DNA of 64,000 nucleotides from Chrysopilus asiliformis. Its lineage: Eukaryota > Arthropoda > Insecta > Diptera > Rhagionidae. The notes beneath the pieces are model-generated. The model saw only the letters and a list, made by a program, of their open reading frames with translations. It made no database searches and was not told the origin of the DNA. The position numbers and the translations under genes are program-made. This document shows positions 31,638 to 41,590 of the stretch, piece by piece (position 1 is the stretch's first letter; each line of letters begins with the position of its first letter). The stretch lies in contig OZ035961.1 of the NCBI GenBank assembly GCA_964034945.1, positions 74,464,188 to 74,528,187 on the forward strand, in the 5' to 3' direction.

Positions 31638-32474
31638 CACTCAGAGAAAAAAAATTGTGAAAAGATATGAAATGCTGATCATTTCATAGGTTTTGCCTAT
31701 AAAAGTGCGCCATTCGCCTTTTTTTGTAAAATTTACATTGAAAAATGCAATAAAATGCACCTCGAAAACAAATGGTAAAAAGATATGAAATGCTGATCAT
31801 TTCATAGGTTTTGCCTATAAAAATGCGCCATTTTTTGTAAAAATTCGACCTCACTGTTTTCTTTCTCCCTCGAATACTTACTTAAGTTTGGTGAGTGAAC
31901 AGAGATGAACAAATAAAAACGTAAACAGAAAGCGAACGAGAAAAATCTAATGGCGACAAATTAATGGAAACTTTTTGTGGAGTATTATTTTATAATGGAC
32001 TTTTCTTCCGGTTGCATGTCGTGATTTTAGTTGCCATGAAAATTTTTCGACAATATTGGATCTGAAATTTAAGCAAATTTTAATGGGCCATCAAATTATT
32101 TAGTTTTTAATGAAAAATTTCTTTAATTTTATTTTACGGGTCAAATTTTTTTTTTCTTTTGCAATGAAATTTTGATGCCAATAAAATTGTGCTGTTTCAA
32201 AAATGTCTCCTATCCACTTTTTATGCAATATCCTTCAGTCATTCGCCTGAAATAAGAAATTTAATTCTCGAAACGAAATCGTTTCCATCAAATGTCAAAG
32301 GGAAATATGGCGGCTGAAGACATCAACTTTTTTTTCTTTTTACATTTGAAAATGCAAAATTAACCTCACAAAAATATAAAAGTATATTGGAAATAGTACA
32401 GCTGGACAAAAATTACATTGCCGCGATTTACAATGCTGAATTGTAAATATTGCATTGTGGTCCTTTTCTCAGTG
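31638..32474. mobile_element. Tc1/mariner-type MITE, 837 bp
   Basis: The left end begins CACTCAGAGAAAAAAAATTG and the inverted right end begins CACTGAGAAAAGGACC, each next to TA. CACTGAGAgAAAAAA termini are common on insect MITEs. A roughly 60-bp segment with the palindromes ATGAAATgctgatcATTTCAT and ATAGGttttgCCTAT occurs twice, at about 31657-31717 and 31774-31834. Confidence 0.55.
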
Positions 32475-32476
32475 TA

Positions 32477-33549
32477 CGTACACACATATTAAACGAAAGA
32501 TTTAAGCGACAACCATGAACTAATAGTGATTGAGTTTCAAATTAGTCAATTAAATTTTCACGGTAATTTTTATAAGGCAACTGATACAAAATTTATTTCC
32601 TTTTCAATACCTAAAAACTTTCGCTTTTCAACTCCTCGTAAAAAGCATAATTTCTTGATATCTGTGGCAAAATTAATTCAAATGCGCGTTGGCTGGCTAA
32701 AGAAATGACAGCCGTAAATAATCTCAGTAACAATGGAATGCATAAAATTATCAAACTGACAATGAATTACACAATTTACGTCGACCGATTGAAGTGATTC
32801 CAGCGATTCACTAAAAATGCATTGGGCGTTGACGACAGATCAAAGGCCACGCGATTAGGTGATCATTGAGTGGTTTTCTTGACATAAATAACTCACGTAT
32901 CGCTAATTGCAGTTAACTGAAACGGATCACGAATGCTGTTAGCTTTTCTCAGCCACGTCAATATTGCAGCAAAATAATAATCTGCAGGTGCAATTTTGGT
33001 TTCAACTCGAATTTATGCGGTTTTTATAATTAATAGAACAAACACTTTTTTTTTTCAATTATAGTAAAAACCAAAGCATAATAAAATCTTATCCAAGTGG
33101 GATGATAGAAAATTGTATACTGATTTGAATTGTAAATTGATGCAGAAAGATATGCACTTGAGAAATCGAAAGAAAGTGGACTCAATATCAATGGTCAAGT
33201 TTTGCACTGAGAGAAAAAAATATTCCAAAGAACAAACAAATTGTATTCAATTTCGAAATAATTTAATCCTTGTTTCACGATGAGAACAATTTGTATCTAA
33301 TTAAGAGATAAATCTGTTTTTCATCAAATATATTTAACAATGAAACATTTTACGTTACTTTCAGAATGGGCATATTATAATTAAGGAAACAGAAATAAAA
33401 TAATCAGTTCTCAGCTCGCAATTTTTCTCAGCTTGAAACATTTTCTGCTCAATTAAGAATATTGTTGTGAAGTTATTTTGGCAACAATTTAATAAACTGA
33501 GTATCCCAAATAGAAAATTTAATAAACTGATAACAAGTCGCTTCGCTTT
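32477..33549. other. unassigned AT-rich stretch
   Basis: A lone CACTGAGAGAAAAAAATATT at 33206 matches the MITE end just described, but no partner is found. No gene is seen. Confidence 0.4.
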
Positions 33550-34410
33550 TTACTTTCTTCTACGGAGTATAATAAAGTATTGTATTCATGAAAAATTTCG
33601 ACCTCTTAATTTTGCCTAAAAAACATTTCACGATCACTCCTGAGTCGATTGGAGTCATATTAAAAAAAAATGTCTTTCTGTCTGTCAGTCTGTGTACAAG
33701 ATTTCTCAAAAACTAATAGAGCTAGCGCCATGAAATTTTATAGGCATGTTGGGTCCTGAAATGGGACGATCCTATCAACTTTTGGTGGAAATCCGTTAAC
33801 CGGAAGTATTCAAAATGGTGGTTTTTCAAAAATCGCAATTTCGTTTTTCTCGATTTACTCCCAAACTACGCGTTTTTTAGTGAAGTATGACAAAACTTGG
33901 AGAAAATAAAATTTCGCACACTTTTGTCTTTAGCTAGAACTCGATATCTCAACCTGTTATCGAGATAAACCGTTATTTCCAAAAAAAAAACAGTTTTTTG
34001 CGATTATCTCGAAAATTAACGGGTTTTTGCTGACTGAATGTATGAAGTGAATTAATGAGAATGGTATTCTGCACAATTTTGTTTCTTACCGTTATCCGTT
34101 ATCTTTTACCGTTATTGAGATATTTAGATTAAAATATAAAAAAAAATATTTTTGCAAATTACTTGCAAACTAACGGTTTTTCGACAAATCAGTTAAAAGA
34201 ATAATTAAAGATGTTAACATTTTCTACATTTTTGCCATTTACCGTAAATTTTCTCAAGTTATCTCAAATTTTGTACGTTTTTGATATTTTTGGATGAACC
34301 AACAATTTATTGGGAGGTCGTCTTAGGTTGACAACGCGACAGGGCTCTAGCGCAAATTGCGCAGGGTCGTAGATTTTGTAGAAGAAAGTTTTGTGTTGAC
34401 CACAACTGAT
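33550..34410 (+). mobile_element. DINE-like family B copy
   Basis: It starts TACTTTCTTCTACGGAGTAT, then CATGAAAAATTTCGACCTC, a short CTGTCTGTCAGTCTGT microsatellite, GTGTACAAGATTTCTC, AGAGCTAGCGCCATG, and many TACCGTTATC and ATCGAGATAA blocks. The order (5' ACTTT...AAAGT hairpin, GTCY microsatellite, AGCTAG block) parallels DINE-1 and family A, so family B is called a second Helentron-associated family by inference. The microsatellite here is only about 20 bp. The last part differs from the copy at 49043-50066. Confidence 0.68.
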
Positions 34411-34546
34411 TTTTTTTAAATATGTTGAGAACCGTAAGAGATATGTAAAAATCGTTAAAGCAAAAAATGTAGAAAATTGTATATCCTATTTAAAAAACGT
34501 GAACGGGCACTTCCGTTATAACTAAAATGAGGCAACATGTTATTAA

Positions 34547-34801
34547 CCCTCATACTGTCCTCGGGTCATTTCTGACCCAAATTCGATTTTAATTAAAAGT
34601 ATCTTCTCAACTACATGAACAATGTTTGTATGGTGTAGGCTCTGTGAACAAATTTATTTTGAATACCGAAAAAAATAATATATTTGTTCATATTTTAATC
34701 CATTGAAGAGCACTGTAGTCTTCATGGATCATAAATGGGTCATAATGGGTCATTCTAGACCCACGAAGACATCATACGTTATTTTTCTTAAGGACAGAGG
34801 G
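34547..34801. mobile_element. piggyBac-like MITE, 255 bp
   Basis: It starts CCCTCATACTGTCC and ends GGACAGAGGG, with TTAA on both sides (34543-34546 and 34802-34805). A GGGTCATTTCTGACCC hairpin is present inside the left end and GGGTCATTCTAGACCC near the right. Confidence 0.75.
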
Positions 34802-34805
34802 TTAA

Positions 34806-36519
34806 AAACGACGTAAGCAACATCAAAAAAGTTACATCACTAATTGTTGATACAATTTATATCGTAGCATTTTCGATGTAAGGCTTGCATCGGAATTCGA
34901 TGCTGAGTTGTTTTGGATATATATGTAATTGAAGTATGATATAACAAACGTTTTTAAATGGGTATTGAGAAATCAAGATCAGAAATAGGTAAAAATAAAC
35001 CCCCAAAAAAATCAGGGTGTTCCAAGGAATCATCAAGATGTGAATTAACGTAAAGCTGTTTTTGATGTAACAGTTTTTTTGTATAACGAAAAACGATGCA
35101 AATGATTTCGCAATTAAGGAGAAAGACCCTACTTACCAAGAAGGATGGAGGGGGAGGTGGGGGACTGGGCAAGAAGCCCCACGCACGTGTTATTTTACAG
35201 TGATGAATTAATGGGTCATTCACCTAAGCTTCCTAATTAAACAATGTTCCCCAGAAAAAAACTTATTTCGCTATATTTCATAGTTCGAGGAGTTCAATAA
35301 CTGGAAGTATAAAGTGATATTTTTACTACCAAGTTATATGCGGCAATCAAACTTCTTTCAAAATCCAAAGCTTTCACAATCAAGAGTTACATTTATTGAC
35401 AAATTTTTAAAATACCAAACAACCAAACAAGAGTCTAGATGCTTGCAAATCTTTCGATTGGTCACCATTATACAGAAAAATCATTTCAAAACTAAGGAAA
35501 ATTAAAATTCCAACCATACGAGGTGTTAAACTGTACGCTGGGGCTTCTTTCAGCGAGAAAATGAGATGAAGCCATATACACAAAATGTGTATGCAAAGAT
35601 GCATCGGAACGTTAATTTCTATATTATTAGTAAAGAGGATTTTGTAACGAGCTATCAAAAAAGTCAGTTGGATTTTTTTTAGTTAGTCTTTTTTTTAATA
35701 TTTTGTTCCCTTTCTCTAAGATATCCTGGAGCAAAAATGCAAAACATGGGTTATCATATTAAAGCAGGGTAAATATTTGCATGAGCTATGATATTTATTA
35801 GTCTCTTACCCTAAATATTAAAGTCAGTATCAAACGAAATTATCATTCTCGTTCTGCGATGCGAAAAACGCCTCTGATATTACGGAGTGAGTATCCGTGA
35901 ATCAGTGTCAATCGTTGCGTAAATTGTAAAAATATCAAATACAGTATTTCATGACTCTCATGCCTTGCATTTATTTTTTCGATATTCATTCGATACGCGA
36001 CAATCAATATTCTTGAATACGCAACGTTTCACCAAACTGTCACTTGTGTTCGATTGCGTATATGAAATCGTTCGTTTCTGTTAGCTTTTTGTTATTCTTG
36101 GATACGTCGTACGTATTTTTTCAGATTACATTGCTCATGTCAACTGTTTTGCGTAGTTTTATAATCTCTTTGGTATAACGTAAGTGGTGATTCTGGAAAT
36201 ATAAGCATGTATATATTATTTATGTTTGCAGGGAAATTAAATGAATTTGTTTTAATAGGTGTGCATTGGTGAAAAATGAAAAAAATCCTGATATTGCAAA
36301 GCAGGGTCGGAAAAATTCGATTCGCGAATCGAAAATAAAATTCTTTTGCATTTGAATCGTTCGTAGAAAATCTACCTTGCTTCCATGATAACAAATTTTC
36401 AATCGATGATACTCGATAGTTTGTGGTGACATCCAAACAGAAACTGTGTTATAAAATACGGCCTACATTAAAGCATTGTTTAGAGTATTATTCGAGATAT
36501 CAAACTGCTCGAGTAAAAA
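34806..36519. other. unassigned stretch
   Basis: It holds no recognised gene. A G-rich run, GGATGGAGGGGGAGGTGGGG, lies near 35142. CAGGGTCGGAAAA at 36302 resembles a hAT end, without a partner. Confidence 0.4.
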
Positions 36520-37245
36520 AATGCCCTGTAATTAAAAAATTTCTTTGACACAAGTTTTAAAAAGTGGCAGTAGACAGCTCCAAACTATATGAACTACGAG
36601 TGTGCAAACCATATGCGAATTATAAAAATTGGCTTGAATTACCATATTCGCTGAATCCTAATTGCATAAGAATTAGTCCGCCAATACTTAGGATTCGTTC
36701 CAATTTTTTTTTCTAGGACAGAATCCTACATAATATTGGAATCACCTCTAAAAATAATGGGAACGATTCCACCCCATAATATAGCGTTGTTTCCCCCCAG
36801 TATAGGAATGTCATCAGTAAAAGCTAGGAACGGGTGCTACTTTCGTTGGAATATCGTCAGTGATAGTGCAATACCGCGTATGAGCATTTTGTAAATACCG
36901 CGTATCTACAAAAGTAGCAATTTTGAGATTTCGGGCCTAAATGTTCGAAGTGATGAATTGCTTACTTTAAGAGTCATGCCATCTGAATTATTCAATAGGT
37001 AACCGCTCATAATGAGGTCCCCAAAAATCTTAGACGAGAAAATCTCTTTAAAGGGTTAGAAATATCAAACTTTTTCTTCCCCCTGTAAAATATTCAAAAT
37101 GTAGATACGCGGTATTTACAAACTGCTCATACGCGGTATTGCACAATCACGGACGATATGACCATTCTTCTCTCAGCCCTATGTACTTATCATCGTTTTC
37201 CCATATTTTAAAGGAACGTTTCCTATGCGGTTTTTTTTCCGTATA
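36520..37245. repeat. dispersed repeat D, copy 1 (interrupted)
   Basis: It matches 54158-54652 throughout: GTAATTAAAAAATTTCT, CATATTCGCTGAATCCTA, ACTTAGGATTC, CCTACATAATATTGGA, then CATTCTTCTCTCAGCCCTAT and TTTTTTTTCCGT at the end. It contains many short GGAACGATTCC-like palindromic phrases. This copy is interrupted by a 303-bp MITE at 36854-37156. It is probably a non-autonomous DNA element; its termini are not certain. Confidence 0.65.
36854..37156. mobile_element. MITE with ~50-bp inverted ends, 303 bp
   Basis: Inverted termini start TCGTCAGTGATAGTGCAATA (left) and TCGTCCGTGATTGTGCAATA (right, inverted), and pair for more than 50 bp, including the repeated phrase AATACCGCGTAT. TA flanks both sides. 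The sister copy of the host repeat at 54158-54652 lacks this insertion and shows the intact site (about 54487-54504). The interior contains no frame. It is a Tc1/mariner-type MITE by TSD. Confidence 0.78.
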
Positions 37246-37247
37246 TA

Positions 37248-37432
37248 CAGGGTGAGTAATACATTTTTCTAACGTTTACATTCCACCATTAAGGAGAAAG
37301 ATTTGAGCTGCACAATTAATTATTAAATTTTTTTATGTCTTTAAACAAAAAATATATTACTCTTTGAAATCCGTACATTATTTTATTTTTTACAATATTT
37401 TTATTTGCTGACAGTAGTTGTGACTCACCCTG
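37248..37432. mobile_element. Tc1/mariner-type MITE, 185 bp
   Basis: The ends CAGGGTGAGT and ACTCACCCTG are flanked by TATA/TATA, of which TA is the duplication. 'TACAGGGTG' ends are common on arthropod mariner-type elements. It is noncoding. Confidence 0.68.
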
Positions 37433-37508
37433 TATATAAATTCCAATTTGTATCTAATACTTTTACTCACGCTTTTTCAGTTAATCCCATTACATCTGAG
37501 GAGCTTGT

Positions 37509-38028
37509 TATACTCGTATGGTGAAACCAAAGGGTATATTAAATTTGCCTTACCGTTTGTAACGCCAAGATCCCGTCATCACACACAATAATGAATCACA
37601 CCAGTGTGTTTAGAATTATAAAAAAACCTGAATTTTGCATGTCCGTCCATCTGTCCGTTCGATTGTCAGTCCGTCTGTGGCGCGGATTGCGGGTGTACGG
37701 ATTGAGCTAGAGACTTGAAATTTTACGCGGATTCGTTTTTCGTAAAATGCAAGGCTAAGTTCGTTAATGGGCTAAAATGGACCATTAGGGGGGGTACCCC
37801 CCATACGAACGAAAACGTTTTTTGCGAATATCTCAAAAACAGTGCATCTTATCAAAAAAAAAGTTCAAGCACAAAAGTTATTTAGGATATGATTCTACAT
37901 AAAATTCCCATACATCAAAATCCGATTGGAATAAATTTAAAAAAAAAACATATTGAAAAGTTTGACTTCAAAGTGGAATTTTGTTTTCAATAATTGCCAG
38001 ATTGGCAATTATAGCTTTTGTTATGTTT
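37509..38028 (+). mobile_element. DINE-1-like family A copy
   Basis: It has the 5' TATACTCGTATGGTGAAACC hairpin, all core blocks, a short GTCC/GTCT/GTCA microsatellite, the AGGGGGGGTACCCC box and the 3' hairpin AATTGCCAGATTGGCAATT followed by ATAGCTTTTGTTATG. The sequence between TTGACTTC and the 3' hairpin is shortened, so the CACCATACGGG inverse repeat has been lost. Confidence 0.8.
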
Positions 38029-39398
38029 AAGAATATCATTTGCGTTGCGGATCGAAACAACCGCGTTACGGATAGGCATGTATGTATATGTAACTAAAGA
38101 ATTTATAACCCACTGTTCGTTCATACATTTAAAAGCGACTCTAGTGTAAAAAAAACAGTAACAAATTTTGTGGTCTTTTGAATTTTATTTATTGATGGCG
38201 ACCTGTCAAGCCGCATCTTCAGATTGTAATTCATTTTGGCCGATATCAATTTCGGTTGATTAATTATTATCATCTTCTATCAATTTGAATGAAGAAATCC
38301 ATCTAGTCCAAAACGATTTTCACATAATTTCTTTTGCTATTCACAATAAGAAGGATTTGCGAAATCAGTTAAAAACTTAATTTTCGTTGATCGAACCAAT
38401 CTTGGTATCTTAAATACTTGCATGATCAGCATTTGGAGATGATATAGATATGACTGAAATTTTATCGAGGTTTATGATCATCATCAACTGTTAGATAAGT
38501 GCTGATCACGTTTAGACGGTTAGGTTATATCATTTTCACACTATCGTCGAATATATTTGATTGGTCTATAAAAAGTGTTAAAAGTGAAAGATAGGCTCAT
38601 ATCGACTAAAAGAAGTGATTAATCTTCATGATTGACGATTTTTGGAACATTCGACATTTAGATGGGTTTTTTGCAGTTTCCTTTGCTATTTGCAATATTT
38701 TTCATACACTGACTGTAATTTTAGATACGAAGCGAAAATAGAAAAAAGCGAAAATACAAAAAACCTAAAACGCCCAAAATGGTAATATTAGCAGGTGAAG
38801 CTGTGAGTGATATAATACCGCAAATGTAAACATAACTCAGTGGGATGCTATTAGTTTGGTAACATATATTTACAACAACAGTAATAGGTTAGAAAATCAA
38901 TTTTAATTTTTATAAAAACTCTTATGGCAAAAAAAAATATCGGAAATTAAATTCCTATCGAGCTGTGCTCAGTAAATATTATTTATGTGTTTTTTTTTTG
39001 TTAAAAAAATGCCCTTTTCCAAAGGTGGATTTACATGAAGGAAGAAAATAACGAAAAAATCCACGCCGGAAAGCAGTTTAATAGTATTATTTGACATTTT
39101 ACGAAAATGGAGATTTATTGGATGCTAGAAATAAGTTCACTGCCGACATAACTCAGAAGGACAACCAATTTAAAGTTGTGTCGGAAAACATTCAGTTTTT
39201 ATATAAAATGTCGATTTTTTGCTTCATTTATGTTAAACAAAGAAGTGAATTTAACTTTTGGGTAAAAAATTAACTAGATCAAATTGACCAAAATATATAC
39301 AATAAAAAGTCTCAACCGAGTTATTAGATTTTCGAATAATTTTTACACTGTTTTCAAGTAGGAAAACTGTTTTCAAGTAGGAAAGCACCGGTTAAACG
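38029..39398. other. unassigned AT-rich stretch
   Basis: Nothing recognised except the direct duplication CTGTTTTCAAGTAGGAAA at about 39348-39384. Confidence 0.45.
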
Positions 39399-39584
39399 CA
39401 GTGTTGCGACCTGATAATTATTTTTTTACAGACCAACAAACAAACAAACATCCATTTATATATATATAAATTTATTTTAACGTTGCACAAAATTCTAAAT
39501 TACGTACTAAAAAAATAAATTGCACAAAATTATTTGTTTTTCTTTTTTTGTTGATTTCCAATTTAAAATGCAGTTTCAATAGCC

Positions 39585-39687
39585 CGGTTTACATTTGGCA
39601 AAAATTTTTGTTTATGTGCAAGAGAAGCGAGGGAGGGAGTGACAATTCGCTTCTCTTGCCCATAAACTGTTGCCAAATGTAAAACGG
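39585..39687. repeat. small foldback, about 103 bp
   Basis: CGGTTTACATTTGGCA and GCAAGAGAAGCG on the left pair with CGCTTCTCTTGC and TGCCAAATGTAAAACG on the right around an 18-base loop. No duplication is evident. Confidence 0.6.
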
Positions 39688-39720
39688 TTCTGAAAAAAAG
39701 TTCTTAGGTTTTCATAAGTA

Positions 39721-40674
39721 GGGTCAAGGGGGGTATTGTAAACGATTTTCACTTTTTGGATATTTTTTCAACTTTGTAATGGTTTTTTTTTAAATTAATC
39801 ACTAACAGCGGAGTTTTGATATATTATGTTAAAATTTGTTGTCTATTTATTGCCCATTCCATGTGATTTCAAAATTATAGGTCCTTAATTTTTTACAAAA
39901 TTGGATGTTTACTTTTACCCCTATATTTTTTTTCAAATTTTTGGAAAATGGGGTAAATGTAAACACCTTTTTTAGTTCTATGCCATATTGAAAGAAAAAT
40001 CTCGGGGGGAAAAGTAACCTAAACAGAAAACCAAACATTTATGATATATCATAACATTTATGATATTAGCCAATCTGGCAATTATTGAAAACCCGTATGG
40101 TGATATTCGTATCAAAATTCGAACAGCTGTACCAAAATTTCATTTTTGTGTGTGATGACAGGATTTGGAGTTACAAACGGTAAGGCAAAGTTAATATACC
40201 CTTTGGTTTCACCATACGGGTATAAAAAGGGTGTTTCCTTTTGCCCCAAGTTGTTCACATTAACCCCATTATAGTGTTTACATTTGGACATGAGGTTAAA
40301 AATTAGGGGGTAAATGTAAACAGACAATAACTTTTTACAGTTTGTTTATAGACAAAAATTAACATATATAACCGATCTCAAACAACTATTAATGTTCGTA
40401 TATAAAGTAAAACATACATACTTTCTTTTAAAAATCACTTCAAAAACTAATTCTTTTCACTCTTAGAAAAACTGAAATCACACTAAAAAGAGGCACTTTT
40501 TTTGACAGCCCATACACAACGAACCCTCTCTTAGATACATTGTGGCACGTGTCCCCAGTGAGATAAAAGATCAATTTTTAATATATTGTCTAGATAAGCT
40601 AAGAAGGAATAGCAGTTTGGGGACAACCAATAGTGTTTACAATTACCCCTGTTTACATTTACCCACTTTGACCC
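39721..40674. mobile_element. Tc1/mariner-like element, 954 bp
   Basis: The left end is GGGTCAAGGGGGGTATTGTA and the inverted right end GGGTCAAAGTGGGTAAATGT, both next to TA. Internal phrases GGGTAAATGTAAAC recur several times in both orientations. It is non-coding. A family A DINE fragment is inserted within it. Confidence 0.65.
40067..40224 (-). mobile_element. DINE-1-like family A, internally deleted copy
   Basis: Both termini are present (the 3' hairpin side at the left, GGTTTCACCATACGGGTATA at the right), but the core with the microsatellite is missing; the join is at CCAAAATTTCATTTTTGTGT. Confidence 0.75.
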
Positions 40675-40742
40675 TATGCAGAAAACAATTTCGTTTTAGC
40701 AATTTTTCAAATTTAATTTTTCAATTTTCGTTGGTAACGATT

Positions 40743-40875
40743 ATCTCTAGATAAATAGGATTTTCCTTTATCTAGATAAGATAAAGATAACATTTTTGGA
40801 GTATTATCTAGATAAGATAAAAATAACAGTTTTTTTATCTACATGATTATCTAGATAAATTGTATCTAGATAACC
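40743..40875. repeat. cluster of TATCTAGATA palindromes
   Basis: TTATCTAGATAA or close variants occur about five times in 130 bp, giving a dense set of AGATAA/TTATCT sites of the kind GATA factors bind. It lies in the subterminal part of the degraded hAT frame; subterminal repeats that bind transposase are an alternative reading. Confidence 0.55.
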
Positions 40876-41149
40876 GCAACACTGGTCAATAGGGGCACCT
40901 AAAGGAAAATTGCATGAGTTGTAAAAAAAATTTAAAACACAAATAAATCTTCCAAAATAGATTTTTTTAATCATTTATCCTTGATTGTAAAAAAAAGTTT
41001 TATCAAAAATCCCGGACATGCTCTACCAACGCCACCCTCTAAAAACTGATGGTAAAATTGTTTCAAATATTGAAATAGTTTTAAGCAAAAATATCTCATG
41101 TGAACACCACATAGCTTTCTTAATCAAAATCTTTACACTACACTATAAC

Positions 41150-41590
41150 CCGACGAATAAAATTTTAGTTTAAATAAGAATACGAATTTTTATTTTTTAA
41201 AAGCTTTTATTTAGCTTTCCGTACTGTAGCAAATACGAACTGTCTGTTTGTTTGTCTCTTTGTCTGTCTGTCATAACCTAAACCGAGTTTGCCGCGGTTT
41301 TTTACATTCAAAAACTATTTGTGTCCCATGGAACTATTATTCACGGCGATTTGGGAAAAAAATGAACAGTTTTCGAGGAAATTTCAAAAATCTTTTTAAT
41401 TTGTATGGGAGAGGAGGTAAGGAGTGGTTCAATTTTTAGCATTTTCGGAAGAGGTTCAACTTTTGACAAAAGCTTCTTCTGTGCAAAAACCTTAACTAAT
41501 TCTCGAATTTTCATATTTTTGGAAAAAATATAACTATGCCGACAAGCATCGCTAGGGCCTTTATAATTTGTTGGTTTTTTCCAAAACATA
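41150..41590 (+). repeat. DINE-like repeat C
   Basis: It includes a GTCTGTTTGTTTGTCTCTTT microsatellite (about 41240-41272), ATAACCTAAACCGAG, then TATGGGAGAGGAGGTAAGG. Its leader, CTATAACCCGACGAATAAAA, is found inverted near 52205-52235. A diverged relative lies at 6340-6540. The general order resembles families A and B, so this may be a third Helentron-associated family, but no terminal hairpin was found. Confidence 0.4.

Larger units (their letters stand above)
39399..40884. mobile_element. degraded hAT-like frame around other elements
   Basis: CAGTGTTGCGACCTGATAAT at the left pairs with CAGTGTTGCGGTTATCTAGA (inverted right end). The flanks GTTAAACG and GTCAATAG agree at only five of eight positions, so the target duplication is decayed or wrong. 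It contains a small palindrome, a mariner-like element and a DINE copy. Near the right end is a cluster of TTATCTAGATAA palindromes (40743-40875). Confidence 0.45.

Noticed and set aside
35142..35169. G-quadruplex on the plus strand
   Set aside because: It has only three runs of three or more G plus GG pairs; weaker than the motif at 16702.
36301..36320. hAT start CAGGGTCGGAAAAATTCG
   Set aside because: No matching inverted end or 8-bp duplication was found nearby.
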